Source: Halomonas citrativorans (GTDB lineage: Bacteria; Pseudomonadota; Gammaproteobacteria; Pseudomonadales; Halomonadaceae). From it: a stretch of 64,000 nt of DNA. Both the position numbers and the translations under genes were made by a program. Positions within the stretch are counted from its first letter, which is position 1, and every line of letters begins with the position of its first letter. The DNA is taken from positions 248,001-312,000 of the forward strand of contig NZ_FUKM01000057.1 in the NCBI RefSeq assembly GCF_900163645.1. The letters run 5' to 3'. Positions 34,968 through 43,675 of the stretch are shown here, piece after piece. The notes below the pieces were generated by a model, which was not told the origin of the DNA, did no database searches, and saw only the letters and a program-made list of their open reading frames with translations.

Positions 34968-36055
34968 GGCGCGACCTCCTCGAACGTGGCGACCACCTGG
35001 CGCGCTTTTGCCTGCCCTGTTGTCGTCAGCCCCCAGTCCGCTTCACCTTGTGAGCGGGTCAGGTAGCCTTGGCGTTTTAACAGGGCAAGGGTGAGCCGTG
35101 CGCTCAGCGATAAACGCCGTGATGCAGGCCGGGCCGGGTGTTTATATAGCGTGTAGAGAAGCTGGCGTTTTTGAAGCTCGGCTTTCTGGAGGTAGTGTTT
35201 CATGATGCCCCATAAAAGCCCGCGCCCTGGCGCCAGCGCCAGCGACAGCAGCACGATGGCCGTGGCGGTTAGTACGATCAGCGGGCCGGTAGCAAGCCCG
35301 CGCGACAGCGTGCTGATCGTCGCGCCGGAGACTCCGCTGACGATACCCACGCCCGCCGCGATGGCAAGCATGGTGCCCAGGTGGCGGCTCCACTGGCGCG
35401 CGGCCGCCGCCGGGGCAACGATCATCGCCGCCATCAAAATGACGCCGACCATCTGCAAGCCGACCACCACCGCCAGTGCGACCATGGCGGTCAGTGTCGC
35501 CTCGATGGCCGTGGCGGGCATGCCAAGCGTTCGGGCGTACTCGGCGTCGAACGTGACCAGCTTGGCCTGCTTCCAGAAGGCGGCGAGCAGCGAAAGCGTT
35601 ACCAGCGTCACGCCACCCATCACCCACAGATCCGAGCGCAGCGTGGCGGCGGCCTGGCCGAATAAAAAGGCCTCAAGCCCGCCCTGGGCGGCGTTGCTGG
35701 TGCCTTGAATGTAGGTGAGCAGCACGATACCAACGGCAAAGAAGAGGCTCAGGCAAACGCCTAGCCCCGCATCGGTTTTCAGGCGGCTTTTGCGGGTGAG
35801 CAGCAGCATGATCAGCGCGGCAAGAGAGCCGGTAGCAAGCGAGCCGATCATGATGCCGCCAATATCGCGGCTGCCGGTAATGATGAAGCTCAGGCATATT
35901 CCCGGAAGAGCCGCGTGGGAGATGGCGTCGCCCAGCAGGCTTTGACGGCGCAGCACCGCAAAGCAGCCCAAGGGGCCGCTGATCAGGCCCAGAAGCGAGG
36001 CGCCGATCACCACGTTTTGAAAGGTATAATCCGATAGAAGTTCGAGCCACTGCAT
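34964..36055 (-). CDS. Metal ABC transporter permease with C-terminal winged-helix-like extension (TroC/MntC-like)
   Basis: An ABC-3 permease of 363 residues. The membrane part covers residues about 1-290 (GPLGCFAVLRRQSLLGDAISH, GVILMAAMIVAPAAAARQW). Beyond it are some 70 soluble residues with helices and a strand-like end (LSARLTLALLKRQGYLT, WGLTTTGQAKARQVV) that look like a winged helix of the DtxR kind. Permeases without it are about 290 residues. The domain would face the cytoplasm. The gene follows the ATPase gene by three bases. Confidence 0.86.
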   Translation of the reverse strand: MQWLELLSDYTFQNVVIGASLLGLISGPLGCFAVLRRQSLLGDAISHAALPGICLSFIITGSRDIGGIMIGSLATGSLAALIMLLLTRKSRLKTDAGLGVCLSLFFAVGIVLLTYIQGTSNAAQGGLEAFLFGQAAATLRSDLWVMGGVTLVTLSLLAAFWKQAKLVTFDAEYARTLGMPATAIEATLTAMVALAVVVGLQMVGVILMAAMIVAPAAAARQWSRHLGTMLAIAAGVGIVSGVSGATISTLSRGLATGPLIVLTATAIVLLSLALAPGRGLLWGIMKHYLQKAELQKRQLLYTLYKHPARPASRRLSLSARLTLALLKRQGYLTRSQGEADWGLTTTGQAKARQVVATFEEVAP

Positions 36056-36058
36056 GGG

Positions 36059-36841
36059 TCAGGTCACTTTTGAGGCGGGAAACGTTAATGACTCGTGGTC
36101 ACCCAGCAGCGCGATCTGGCCGCCGTAGGCCTGGCGGAGGTTGTCGATCTTGAAAACGTCTTTGGCGTCGCCACTGGCAATCACGCGCACGTTCAGTAGC
36201 AATAGCCAGTCGAAGTAGGTACCGACAGTTTGCAGATCGTGGTGGACGACGATAAGCGTCTTTCCCGCATCACGCAGGCGGCGCAGTATATCGATGATCG
36301 CCCGTTCGGTGGTGGCATCGACCCCGGCCATGGGTTCGTCCAGAAAGTAAACGTCGGCCTGTTGCACCAGTGCGCGGGCCAGAAACACGCGTTGTTGCTG
36401 GCCGCCGGAAAGCTGGCTGATCTGGCGGTGGGCAAGCTCGCTCATGCTGACCATGTCGAGCGCGTCCATCGCCTCTTTACGTTCTCGGCGCCCGGGGCGC
36501 TTGAACCAGCCAAGGCGCCCGTAAAGGCCCATGGTCACCACATCGAGCGCGGTGGTGGGAAAGTCCCAATCCACGCTCGAGCGCTGGGGCACGTAGCCCA
36601 CTCGCTTGCGCTGGGCGGCATAAGGCTTGCCGTGCACCAGCACCTCGCCGGAAAGCGATGGCACCAGCCCTAAAAGGCTTTTGATCAGCGTGCTTTTGCC
36701 TGCGCCGTTGGGGCCGACAATTCCCGCCATCACGCCCGCCGGGATATCGAGATTGATATCCCAAAGCACGGGCTGGTTGTGATAGCTCACGGTCAAATTG
36801 TTGATGCTGAGAGCGGGCTCGGCACTTGCAGATGTTACCAT
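36059..36841 (-). CDS. Metal ABC transporter ATP-binding protein (TroB/MntB-like)
   Basis: A 260-residue ATPase for divalent metal import. Walker A is GPNGAGKST, the signature LSGGQQQRVFLARALV, Walker B VYFLDEPMAGVD and the switch VVHHDL. The YVPQRSSVDWDFP segment is characteristic of the manganese/zinc branch. It starts 15 bp after the binding-protein gene ends. Confidence 0.9.
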   Translation of the reverse strand: MVTSASAEPALSINNLTVSYHNQPVLWDINLDIPAGVMAGIVGPNGAGKSTLIKSLLGLVPSLSGEVLVHGKPYAAQRKRVGYVPQRSSVDWDFPTTALDVVTMGLYGRLGWFKRPGRRERKEAMDALDMVSMSELAHRQISQLSGGQQQRVFLARALVQQADVYFLDEPMAGVDATTERAIIDILRRLRDAGKTLIVVHHDLQTVGTYFDWLLLLNVRVIASGDAKDVFKIDNLRQAYGGQIALLGDHESLTFPASKVT

Positions 36842-36856
36842 CGAGAGTATGCCCTT

Positions 36857-37831
36857 TTATCCCTGTTGGTCGAGCTGCCACTCGCTTGCCCAGTCGTTGA
36901 GCTCATCGGGCAGTGGGGAAAGTGTGCCGCCGAGTGCGTTAACGATATGCTGGGTATTACGGTAGATCATACCCATATAGGTGCCGTCGACGGTACCGTC
37001 ATCGCCCATGGCGTCGGAATAAAGCTCGCCGCCAACCACAACGTCATGGCCACGCTGCTTGGCCGCGTCGATCACCGCCTGGACGGTGCGCGGATTGATG
37101 GTGCTTTCAACGAACACCGCCGGTACGTCGCGCTCTACCACACTCGTCGCCATGTTGCGGATATCGGCAATGCCGGTTTCGGTTTCGGTGCTGATGCCTT
37201 GAATACCTTCAACGTCGATATCGTAGGCGCGCCCATAGTAGCTAAACGCATCGTGGGCGGTCACCAGCACGCGCTGACTCTCGGGAATGGTCGCGATACT
37301 CTCCTTGACCCACTTGTGGAGCGCCAACAGTTCGGTCTGGTATCGTTCGGTGTTGGCCTCAATAGTATCCGCGCAGTCGGGGCGCGCTTCAATAAAGGTA
37401 TCGCTTAGCGTCGGCAGCGTTTGCGCCCAAAGCGAAACATCCATCCACAGGTGCGGATCGATGCCGTAGATATCCTGCGCGGTAATCAGCGATGAAGGGT
37501 CGATCGAAGAGGGCGCGACAGCAAGCGTCGGGGTGCGCGAAGAGAAATTTTCCAGCACCGAACCCAGCTGGCCTTCCAGGGCGTAGCCCGAGTAAAGAAT
37601 CTGTTCGGCGCCGCGCAACAGCGAAACATCGCTGGCGCTGGCCTGGAAAAGATGCGGGTCGATCCCGGGGCCCATCATGGCCTGGACGCTAACGCATTCG
37701 CCGCCTACCTCCTGTGCCACATCGGCAATCATGCCAATGGTTGCCACCACGTTGAGGGGCGTTTCATCAGCCGCTGCCAAGGTACTGAAAGGCAGCATTC
37801 CCAATAGAATCACAGCATGTTTTGTTGCCAT
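36857..37831 (-). CDS. Metal ABC transporter substrate-binding protein (TroA-like)
   Basis: A periplasmic cluster A-I metal-binding protein of 324 residues with a signal peptide ending near STLAAA-DE. The four ligand positions are visible: His in GIDPHLFQ, His in GIDPHLWMD, His in VTAHDAFSYYG, and Asp in LYSDAMG. The third ligand as His with Asp fourth matches TroA rather than Mn-specific PsaA (Glu) or the His-loop ZnuA. It could carry manganese, zinc or iron. GGAGC lies seven bases before its ATG. It leads the operon. Confidence 0.88.
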   Translation of the reverse strand: MATKHAVILLGMLPFSTLAAADETPLNVVATIGMIADVAQEVGGECVSVQAMMGPGIDPHLFQASASDVSLLRGAEQILYSGYALEGQLGSVLENFSSRTPTLAVAPSSIDPSSLITAQDIYGIDPHLWMDVSLWAQTLPTLSDTFIEARPDCADTIEANTERYQTELLALHKWVKESIATIPESQRVLVTAHDAFSYYGRAYDIDVEGIQGISTETETGIADIRNMATSVVERDVPAVFVESTINPRTVQAVIDAAKQRGHDVVVGGELYSDAMGDDGTVDGTYMGMIYRNTQHIVNALGGTLSPLPDELNDWASEWQLDQQG

Positions 37832-38229
37832 TATTAAGCTCCAGACTCGACATGAGGTAGATAGTAGACGAAGCAGTGTTACTCCGTGTAATCATTTTGC
37901 GCTGTGGAAACAAGTATAGCCTCGGCTAAGTTTGTGGCGCAAATAATTTAATGTCAAGCGGATAAACGTGCTGAGGTAGACTGAAATAGGCATGAGTTTA
38001 TGAGGCAATAAGCGCAAATGCGCTATTAATGTATCGCTTTAGTTGGCCAAGGCATCAACGGGTCTTGCGCTGGCATCGTTCGATACTTGAAGGCATACCG
38101 ATAGTGGCTATTCTGTGGCGCGTGTGAGTAGCGGGAAAGATAGAGCGAGAGGCGTAAATTGAGATTTAGATAAACCTGAGCTTCTGGCCCCAAGGGGGCC
38201 AGAAAGAGGGAGTGATAGAAACTGAGGTG
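37832..38229. other. 398-bp intergenic region, no gene seen
   Basis: The region separates two minus-strand operons. It should hold the promoter of the metal transporter near 37840-37930. I see an imperfect dyad AATAAGCGC-AAAT-GCGCTATT near 38008-38028 and the hairpin listed separately. No convincing open frame or metal-regulator box was identified by eye. Confidence 0.5.
38184..38202 (-). terminator. Hairpin after the PepSY gene
   Basis: A perfect 8-bp stem, CTGGCCCC and GGGGCCAG, with a three-base loop, about 28 bp beyond the PepSY gene's stop. No T run follows on the minus strand, so terminator function is likely but not certain. Confidence 0.5.
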
Positions 38230-39600
38230 TTACCTTGGCTGGTTAACCAGCCTCCGCTCCTGGAGCGGGCGCACAATCAGCCAATCAAGCAGCAGCATGA
38301 CGATCAACGACGCGCCTACCAGCGGGAAAATCAATCCGCCTATCGCCAGAATGGCAATCAGACCCCGGAAAACGCGTTTGTCTGCCGGTAGTGGCGGTAC
38401 GCCCATTGCGCGTGAGGGGCGGCGCTTCCACCACATTACTGCGGCCGATACCGCCAGCAGGATAATCGCCACGCACACGGTCAAAAAGAGCAGTTGGTTG
38501 GCCAGACCAAACTGCTGGCCCATATGCACGTTGATACCAAATTCCAACCAGCGACCCAGGGGCCCGTAATCGGAGTAGCTCATGTCGATCAAGCGCTCGC
38601 CGCTGTACTGATCAAGATGCACCACGCGCTGTTGGCTAAGGTCATTAGGATAGACTGATCCGGTGTACACGCCGGTCTCTGTGGTGGGCAGGCTGACCGC
38701 ATAGCCATGATGCAATCCCAGCTCATCGAAGATGGCGACAGCGCCGTCAAGGCCAATGCTCGTTGCCTGGCCTGGTCCCTGTGTGGATTCTGGAATTTGT
38801 GCCTGTTCGAGTGACCAGTTTGTCGGGCTTTGCGCGTTTAAACGCGCTTCCGACATGGGCACTTCAACGCGCACACCAGAGGGGTAGCCGAAATTGTTAC
38901 CGTTAGCCCACTGATTAACCTGCGCGCCCCACACGCCCGACCAAGGCATTCCGGTGATCGCCAGAAAGACGATAAACCCACCGACAAAAATACCCAGCAC
39001 GGCATGCAGATCACGCCAGAACACGCGGCTTTTTGGCTTGCCGCGCACGCTAATCACGCCGCCTTTGCCTTTACGCCGTGGCCACCAGAGGTAAATGCCG
39101 GTGAGCACTAGCAGGGTTGCCCAGCCGCCGGCTATTTCAATCAGTTTGCGCGCTGTAGGTCCAAAGTATTTCAAACTGTGCAGATAGCGAACGGTCCACA
39201 TCACCGTGCCGCGGTCATCCAGCGCCCCCAGCACATTGGCAGTATACGGATTGACGTAAACGGCTAACCGCTCGCCCGAGGCAGTATTCACTGTGATCTC
39301 CGCCGAGCTTTTCGGCGTGGCGGGGTCGGTGAATTTTACGGCAGTGCCAGGGTGAGCCGTAAGGGCTGCGCTTACCAGCGTAGAGGGAGGGAGCGTCGCC
39401 TCTTGAACGGCTACGCGCTTCACATCAGCGTGTATGAGTGCATCCAGTTCGTCCTTGAAAAGATAAAGGCCCCCAGTAATTGCCAGGGTGATCATGAACG
39501 GCAGAACCAAAAGGCCGGCGTAAAAGTGCCAGCGCCAAACGGCGCGATACAGGTCGAAGGTCTTGCGTTTACCTTCTTGTGGGGGTGACGTGGTCGACAT
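38230..39600 (-). CDS. PepSY-associated membrane protein
   Basis: A 456-residue protein with about four helices and PepSY-type periplasmic segments. It opens with LYRAVWRWHFYAGLLVLPFMI, a family hallmark with a conserved histidine, and has a second HxxxG-type region (RYLHSLKYFGPTARKLIEIAGGW). Such proteins are thought to reduce or process metals taken up by TonB receptors. The ATG at 39600 has GGAGAG upstream. It lies 86 bp after the OprC-like copper receptor gene, and I infer that it handles copper or iron in the inner membrane. Confidence 0.83.
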   Translation of the reverse strand: MSTTSPPQEGKRKTFDLYRAVWRWHFYAGLLVLPFMITLAITGGLYLFKDELDALIHADVKRVAVQEATLPPSTLVSAALTAHPGTAVKFTDPATPKSSAEITVNTASGERLAVYVNPYTANVLGALDDRGTVMWTVRYLHSLKYFGPTARKLIEIAGGWATLLVLTGIYLWWPRRKGKGGVISVRGKPKSRVFWRDLHAVLGIFVGGFIVFLAITGMPWSGVWGAQVNQWANGNNFGYPSGVRVEVPMSEARLNAQSPTNWSLEQAQIPESTQGPGQATSIGLDGAVAIFDELGLHHGYAVSLPTTETGVYTGSVYPNDLSQQRVVHLDQYSGERLIDMSYSDYGPLGRWLEFGINVHMGQQFGLANQLLFLTVCVAIILLAVSAAVMWWKRRPSRAMGVPPLPADKRVFRGLIAILAIGGLIFPLVGASLIVMLLLDWLIVRPLQERRLVNQPR

Positions 39601-39685
39601 GAAGTCTCTCCAGACCACCAGGCATCTAGCCTGGTGGTTTTAAGCGGTAAGGGTAAACAGGTGCTCTACTGAGCACCTGAATGAA

Positions 39686-41857
39686 TCAGAAGCTGAAGTC
39701 GGCCCGTGCCCACACCATGCGGCCAGGCTCATTAATGCCGCGATCCAAATCAGCGGGATAGCCAAAGGCTGCATTACCCGCCAGATTCAAGTGTTCGGTG
39801 TAGGTGGTATCGAAAACGTTATCCACCCCCACACTTAGCGTTAGGTGGTTGCTTGCTTGATAGGCACCGTTAAGCGAGAACACCCCGAAGCCTGACGACG
39901 ATTCCAGATCCTGGCCGACGACATTGCCTTTTTCGAGCGCAATACGGTTTTGTGCCGCAACACCACGCCATAGGCCACCCACAGAGTAGTCATCGTGTGC
40001 ATAGGTCAGGCCGACCTTGGCTTCCAGCGGTGGGATCTGTGGTAATGCCTCATCGTCGTTGGCATTTCGCCCCCAGGCATAGGCCAGCGAGGCATTGCTT
40101 ACCCAGTTGTCGGTTAGTTGATAGCTAGCGCCCACTTCGGCACCCGCAATCTGAGCATCAATGTTATCGATCTGAGTACCGCCCATGCCCGCGGTGTTGT
40201 AATCAAACAAGATGAAATCGTTAACGTATCCTGCATACCCGGACACCCATGCGCTTAAGCGCTGGTCGTTATACTGCGCGCCTATATCCAACTGGGTGGT
40301 TTTTTCGGGTTGAACACCGTCAAAGGCATTCAAACTACCGGCCGGGCCTGCCTGACTAGAGCTCAATTCCCAGTAATCGGGAAAGCGCTCCACATGCCCG
40401 ACCCCGGCATACCAGGTGACCGGTGCTGAGGCTAAATCCTGCTCATAGCGGATAAAAGCGCTGGGCAGAGTGTCGCGGCGGGTGAGGCCTGTGGTAGCTG
40501 TGTCCAGGCTTTCGTCACTGACGCGGTAGCGGTCTACGCGGGCGCCGCCAATAAGACGGTCACGTTCATCGATAAAACGGGTGACTTCGCTGAAGGCGCC
40601 AAACTGGGTCTGCTCGTAGTCGGGCTGCCAGTGTTCGCCATCCAGATTGCGATGTACCTGATGCTCGACATCGACACCGGCCGTCCACGTGGTGTTTTCC
40701 CACTCCCACGTTGATGCGACGCGCGCGCTGCGGGTGCGACGGTCTAGCCGCATGGCCATGCCGTCACTCATGTCCATACCGCCATCCATATCCATGCCGC
40801 TGCCCATGTCCATGCCGCCGCCCATGTCCATGCCACCACCCATGTCCATGCCGCTGCCCATGTCCATGCCACCACCCATGTCCATGCTGCCCGGTGAGCG
40901 CAGCGTGAAGTTATCCATAATATGGTCGGCATAGGCATAGTTGGCCTGCATTTCCAGACGTTTCCAGTGTTCACCTAAATTCTCGCGCTGAAAACGGATG
41001 CCCACGGTTTCGCGCAGAAATTTGCTGCCATCCATACCTCGCCCGGCATAGCGCGCTTCGCCGTTTCCTCGGCCTGCGGTGACTTCAAGCCAGGTATCGT
41101 TGTCGGGTGTCCATCCAAGCGCTATGTCACCGTTCCACTTATCCCATAACGAGGGCACGGCGTTGCCATCGCCATCCTGATAGTCATTAGCTTCGGATTG
41201 ATTGCCGGTAATGCGCAGGTAGCCGTCTTTATTGCCTAAAGCGGCATCAATGCGGCGATCAAAGCGCCCATAGGTACCCAGCATGACGCTGCCATCCACT
41301 CGCACACCGGCTTCATCGAACTCCTCCGGGCCGCGGTCAAAGCGCACCGTTGCCGCTGAAGCGCCGGGGCCCCACAGAACGGACTGCGGCCCTTTGGTGA
41401 CGGTGAGGCTGTCGTAATTTTCAGGTGAGATATAAGACGTAGGCGCATCCATTCTTGCCGGGCAGGCGCCTAGCATTTGGCTGCCATTGGTCAGCACGCG
41501 AAGACGTGAGCCAAACATGCCACGGAACACCGGATCACCGTTGGTGCCACCGTTACGAATGGCAGAGAACCCGGGGATGGTCTGAAGGTAGTCGGCGCCG
41601 TCGCTGGCAGGGGCCGGTTGCCGCGGTATACGCGGGTCGGTTTCCACCGTGAGCGGTGAGCTTAGCGGTACAGCGGTCACGACCATCGTGTTTAACGCAT
41701 GATGATGCTCGTGGTGAGCGGCAGGCGCCTGTGCCCATACGCCTTGAGCAACAACGCTCGATGCGGCAGCGACGCTTAATGTCAGTACGTGTCGTTGAAA
41801 ACGGTTTTTTAAGCGGGCAGGCGTAACGACGCCATGCCCAATAGTTAGATGCGGCAT
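39686..41857 (-). CDS. oprC: TonB-dependent copper receptor (OprC-like) with Met-rich repeat
   Basis: An outer-membrane receptor of 723 residues related to OprC, which imports copper. After a signal peptide (VVAQGVWAQ) a His-rich AAHHEHHHA segment leads to the plug (FRGMFGSRLRVLTNG, LTVTKGPQSVLWGPGASA). The copper-binding CxxxM motif of OprC is present as CPARM. A barrel loop at about residues 325-365 holds seven to eight MDM units separated by glycines, and this loop is unusual. AAGGGA lies six bases before the ATG. The DUF2946 and PepSY neighbours support a copper role. Confidence 0.88.
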   Translation of the reverse strand: MPHLTIGHGVVTPARLKNRFQRHVLTLSVAAASSVVAQGVWAQAPAAHHEHHHALNTMVVTAVPLSSPLTVETDPRIPRQPAPASDGADYLQTIPGFSAIRNGGTNGDPVFRGMFGSRLRVLTNGSQMLGACPARMDAPTSYISPENYDSLTVTKGPQSVLWGPGASAATVRFDRGPEEFDEAGVRVDGSVMLGTYGRFDRRIDAALGNKDGYLRITGNQSEANDYQDGDGNAVPSLWDKWNGDIALGWTPDNDTWLEVTAGRGNGEARYAGRGMDGSKFLRETVGIRFQRENLGEHWKRLEMQANYAYADHIMDNFTLRSPGSMDMGGGMDMGSGMDMGGGMDMGGGMDMGSGMDMDGGMDMSDGMAMRLDRRTRSARVASTWEWENTTWTAGVDVEHQVHRNLDGEHWQPDYEQTQFGAFSEVTRFIDERDRLIGGARVDRYRVSDESLDTATTGLTRRDTLPSAFIRYEQDLASAPVTWYAGVGHVERFPDYWELSSSQAGPAGSLNAFDGVQPEKTTQLDIGAQYNDQRLSAWVSGYAGYVNDFILFDYNTAGMGGTQIDNIDAQIAGAEVGASYQLTDNWVSNASLAYAWGRNANDDEALPQIPPLEAKVGLTYAHDDYSVGGLWRGVAAQNRIALEKGNVVGQDLESSSGFGVFSLNGAYQASNHLTLSVGVDNVFDTTYTEHLNLAGNAAFGYPADLDRGINEPGRMVWARADFSF
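40765..40890. repeat. In-frame DNA repeat coding for the MDMGGG loop of the copper receptor
   Basis: Near-identical 18-bp units of the form ATGTCCATGCC[A/G]CC[A/G]CC(C) repeat about seven times. Each codes for MDMG plus two small residues on the minus strand. The length is a multiple of three per unit, so slippage would change loop length without breaking the frame. Confidence 0.85.
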
Positions 41858-41932
41858 GATGATCCCTTTTTTTGGTGTAGACAGCCGCCAGCCAGAAGCA
41901 AACTTCAGGCTAAAAAGGCTGACGATGTGGCG

Positions 41933-42373
41933 TTATACGATCCGAAAAAAGGGCGGGGCGCGCGTTAGCGCGTGGGGGTAGTTATCACAGGACTTTATAG
42001 CCTGTGTCGGTTGCGTCAGCAGCTGGTCATGCGTAATAAACGCTTGCAAGCTGATCGGAGGGAGAGAGGTATGCGCCGTTGGAAACTGTTGCCAGATGGC
42101 ACAGTAACCACATTGGTGGAACCAGTTGAATATCGGTTCTACTTCTTCAGCATGGCCCGCATGATGATGGTGGCTTGCTTGAGGGGCAGTATGTTGATGA
42201 TGACCGCCGCCTTGATGGCTAGAGTGATGACTAGCTTCGTGATGCGCGTGATGTTGCCCATCGGACTGATACTGTGAAATCAGCGGCCCAACTAACAGCA
42301 GCTGCATCGCCACAAACGCCATACAAAGCGCAATGCGATACCAGAGCTTGTTTGCTGAGCATTGTAACTGCAC
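41933..42373 (-). CDS. DUF2946 protein, His-rich, next to the copper receptor
   Basis: A small secreted or membrane-anchored protein with an N-terminal hydrophobic segment (LCMAFVAMQLLLVGPL), a long His-rich stretch (HHAHHEASHHSSH and more) and a CGYC pair in the second half, as in the DUF2946 family that accompanies copper genes. The start is uncertain: the frame is open to a TTG at 42484, but a hairpin (GTGTGG/CCACAC) lies there and no ribosome site is seen. I use the GTG at 42373 with AAGG upstream. It precedes the OprC-like gene by 75 bp. A periplasmic copper-binding role is inferred. Confidence 0.7.
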   Translation of the reverse strand: MQLQCSANKLWYRIALCMAFVAMQLLLVGPLISQYQSDGQHHAHHEASHHSSHQGGGHHQHTAPQASHHHHAGHAEEVEPIFNWFHQCGYCAIWQQFPTAHTSLPPISLQAFITHDQLLTQPTQAIKSCDNYPHALTRAPPFFRIV

Positions 42374-42619
42374 GAAGCCATCTACCTTGGTGGGCAACAG
42401 ACAAGCTGTTGACGGAGGATGGCCCAATAGTATCGGAAAGTTCCCAAATAAGAAGTGTTGGGCGTGTGGTCTTTTGCCACACAAGGGGCGGTTAACTACT
42501 TGTTATTTTTGGTGCGGCCGACCCTTTTAATGATCTTTTTTGGTGCAAAAAGCCGTTAGTGCTGATGGGTTATGACGGCTAAAACTTTGCAGCGATAGTA
42601 AAAGTCCACTTTTCCCCAT

Positions 42620-42638
42620 TTTGGCGCATTCCTTGCAT
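42620..42638 (+). promoter_or_regulatory. Sigma-54 promoter candidate for the urease operon
   Basis: TTGGCGCATTCCTTGCA (42621-42637) matches the RpoN consensus TTGGCACR-N4-TTGCA at all but one fixed position, with GG at 42623-42624 and GC at 42635-42636. Transcription would begin near 42648, so ureD must start downstream of that. A weaker GG-N10-GC match lies at 42577-42590. I found no good NtrC pair upstream. Confidence 0.65.
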
Positions 42639-42680
42639 TTGAAAGGCTATGACCTATTCAAAAGGATGCGACTGTCTTCC

Positions 42681-43565
42681 ATGACCTTGCGCGAACTCGC
42701 CCCACCGCTTGCGGGCTCCGGCCACCGCTTTGACCAGGAACGCCACTGGGCGGCCTCACTGGCGCTGCGTTTTGCCAAGCGCGATGGCGCCACGCGGTTA
42801 ATCCAGGCACGCCACCAAGGGCCACTTCGGGTCCAGCGGCCGTTTTATCCTGAAGGCAGCCAGGAGGCGTGCCATATCTACGTACTGCACCCACCCGGCG
42901 GATTGGTCAGCGGCGACGCGCTCACCATCAAGGCTCACGTCGAGCAGGGCGCACATGCCCTGTTGACCACCCCGGCGGCGAATAAGCTTTATAAGGCCGA
43001 TAGCCAAGGCGTGGCCTGGAGCCAGCGCACTGAACTTGAGGTCGCCGATGGCGCAACGCTTGAGTGGCTACCTCAGGAAACCATTGCCTTTGATGGCTCT
43101 AAAGGCGAACAGCGTACCCATATTGATCTTCACGGCAGTGCTCGCTGTTTAGGCTGGGAAGTCATGGCCTTGGGCCGCCCGGCGAGCGAGTTGCCATACT
43201 TATCAGGACGCATTGAGCAGTATTTTCGTTTGACGCTGGATGGCAAGCCGCTGTGGCTAGAACGCCAGCCGTTAGACCCGTTACACCCGCGCTTTATGGG
43301 GCGCTGGGGGCAGGGCGGCGCTACGGTGCAGGCCACGCTTTGGGCGGTGGGAATGAGTGATGCGCCAGCGGCGATTGAGGAGCTGCGTAATGCCCTGCCG
43401 GATAACCCACGCTGGGCGGTAACGGTGCGCCAGGACGTTTTATTGCTGCGCTATCTGGGTGACTCACGAAATGAAGCCTGGGCGCTGTGCGAACAGGCCT
43501 GGCAATTGCTGCGCCCGCGCTGGATTGAGCGCGAGGCCCATATTCCACGTATTTGGTTAACTTAA
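42681..43565 (+). CDS. ureD: Urease accessory protein UreD
   Basis: A 294-residue UreD/UreH chaperone that scaffolds nickel delivery to apo-urease with UreF and UreG. Family segments include QGPLRVQRPFYPEG, IYVLHPPGGLVSGD and EWLPQETIAFDG. Start choice: the TTG at 42621 lies inside the predicted promoter; ATG codons at 42666 and 42681 remain. AAAAGG directly abuts the first, so I use the second, without strong conviction. It leads ureDABCEFG. Confidence 0.9.
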   Translation: MTLRELAPPLAGSGHRFDQERHWAASLALRFAKRDGATRLIQARHQGPLRVQRPFYPEGSQEACHIYVLHPPGGLVSGDALTIKAHVEQGAHALLTTPAANKLYKADSQGVAWSQRTELEVADGATLEWLPQETIAFDGSKGEQRTHIDLHGSARCLGWEVMALGRPASELPYLSGRIEQYFRLTLDGKPLWLERQPLDPLHPRFMGRWGQGGATVQATLWAVGMSDAPAAIEELRNALPDNPRWAVTVRQDVLLLRYLGDSRNEAWALCEQAWQLLRPRWIEREAHIPRIWLT

Positions 43566-43675
43566 TCGATTCTGATGGAGGCGCCCTATGGAATTAACCC
43601 CAAGAGATAAAGACAAGCTGCTGCTGTTTTCCGCCGCCCAGCTTGCCGAGCGGCGCAAAGCGCGAGGGTTGAAGC

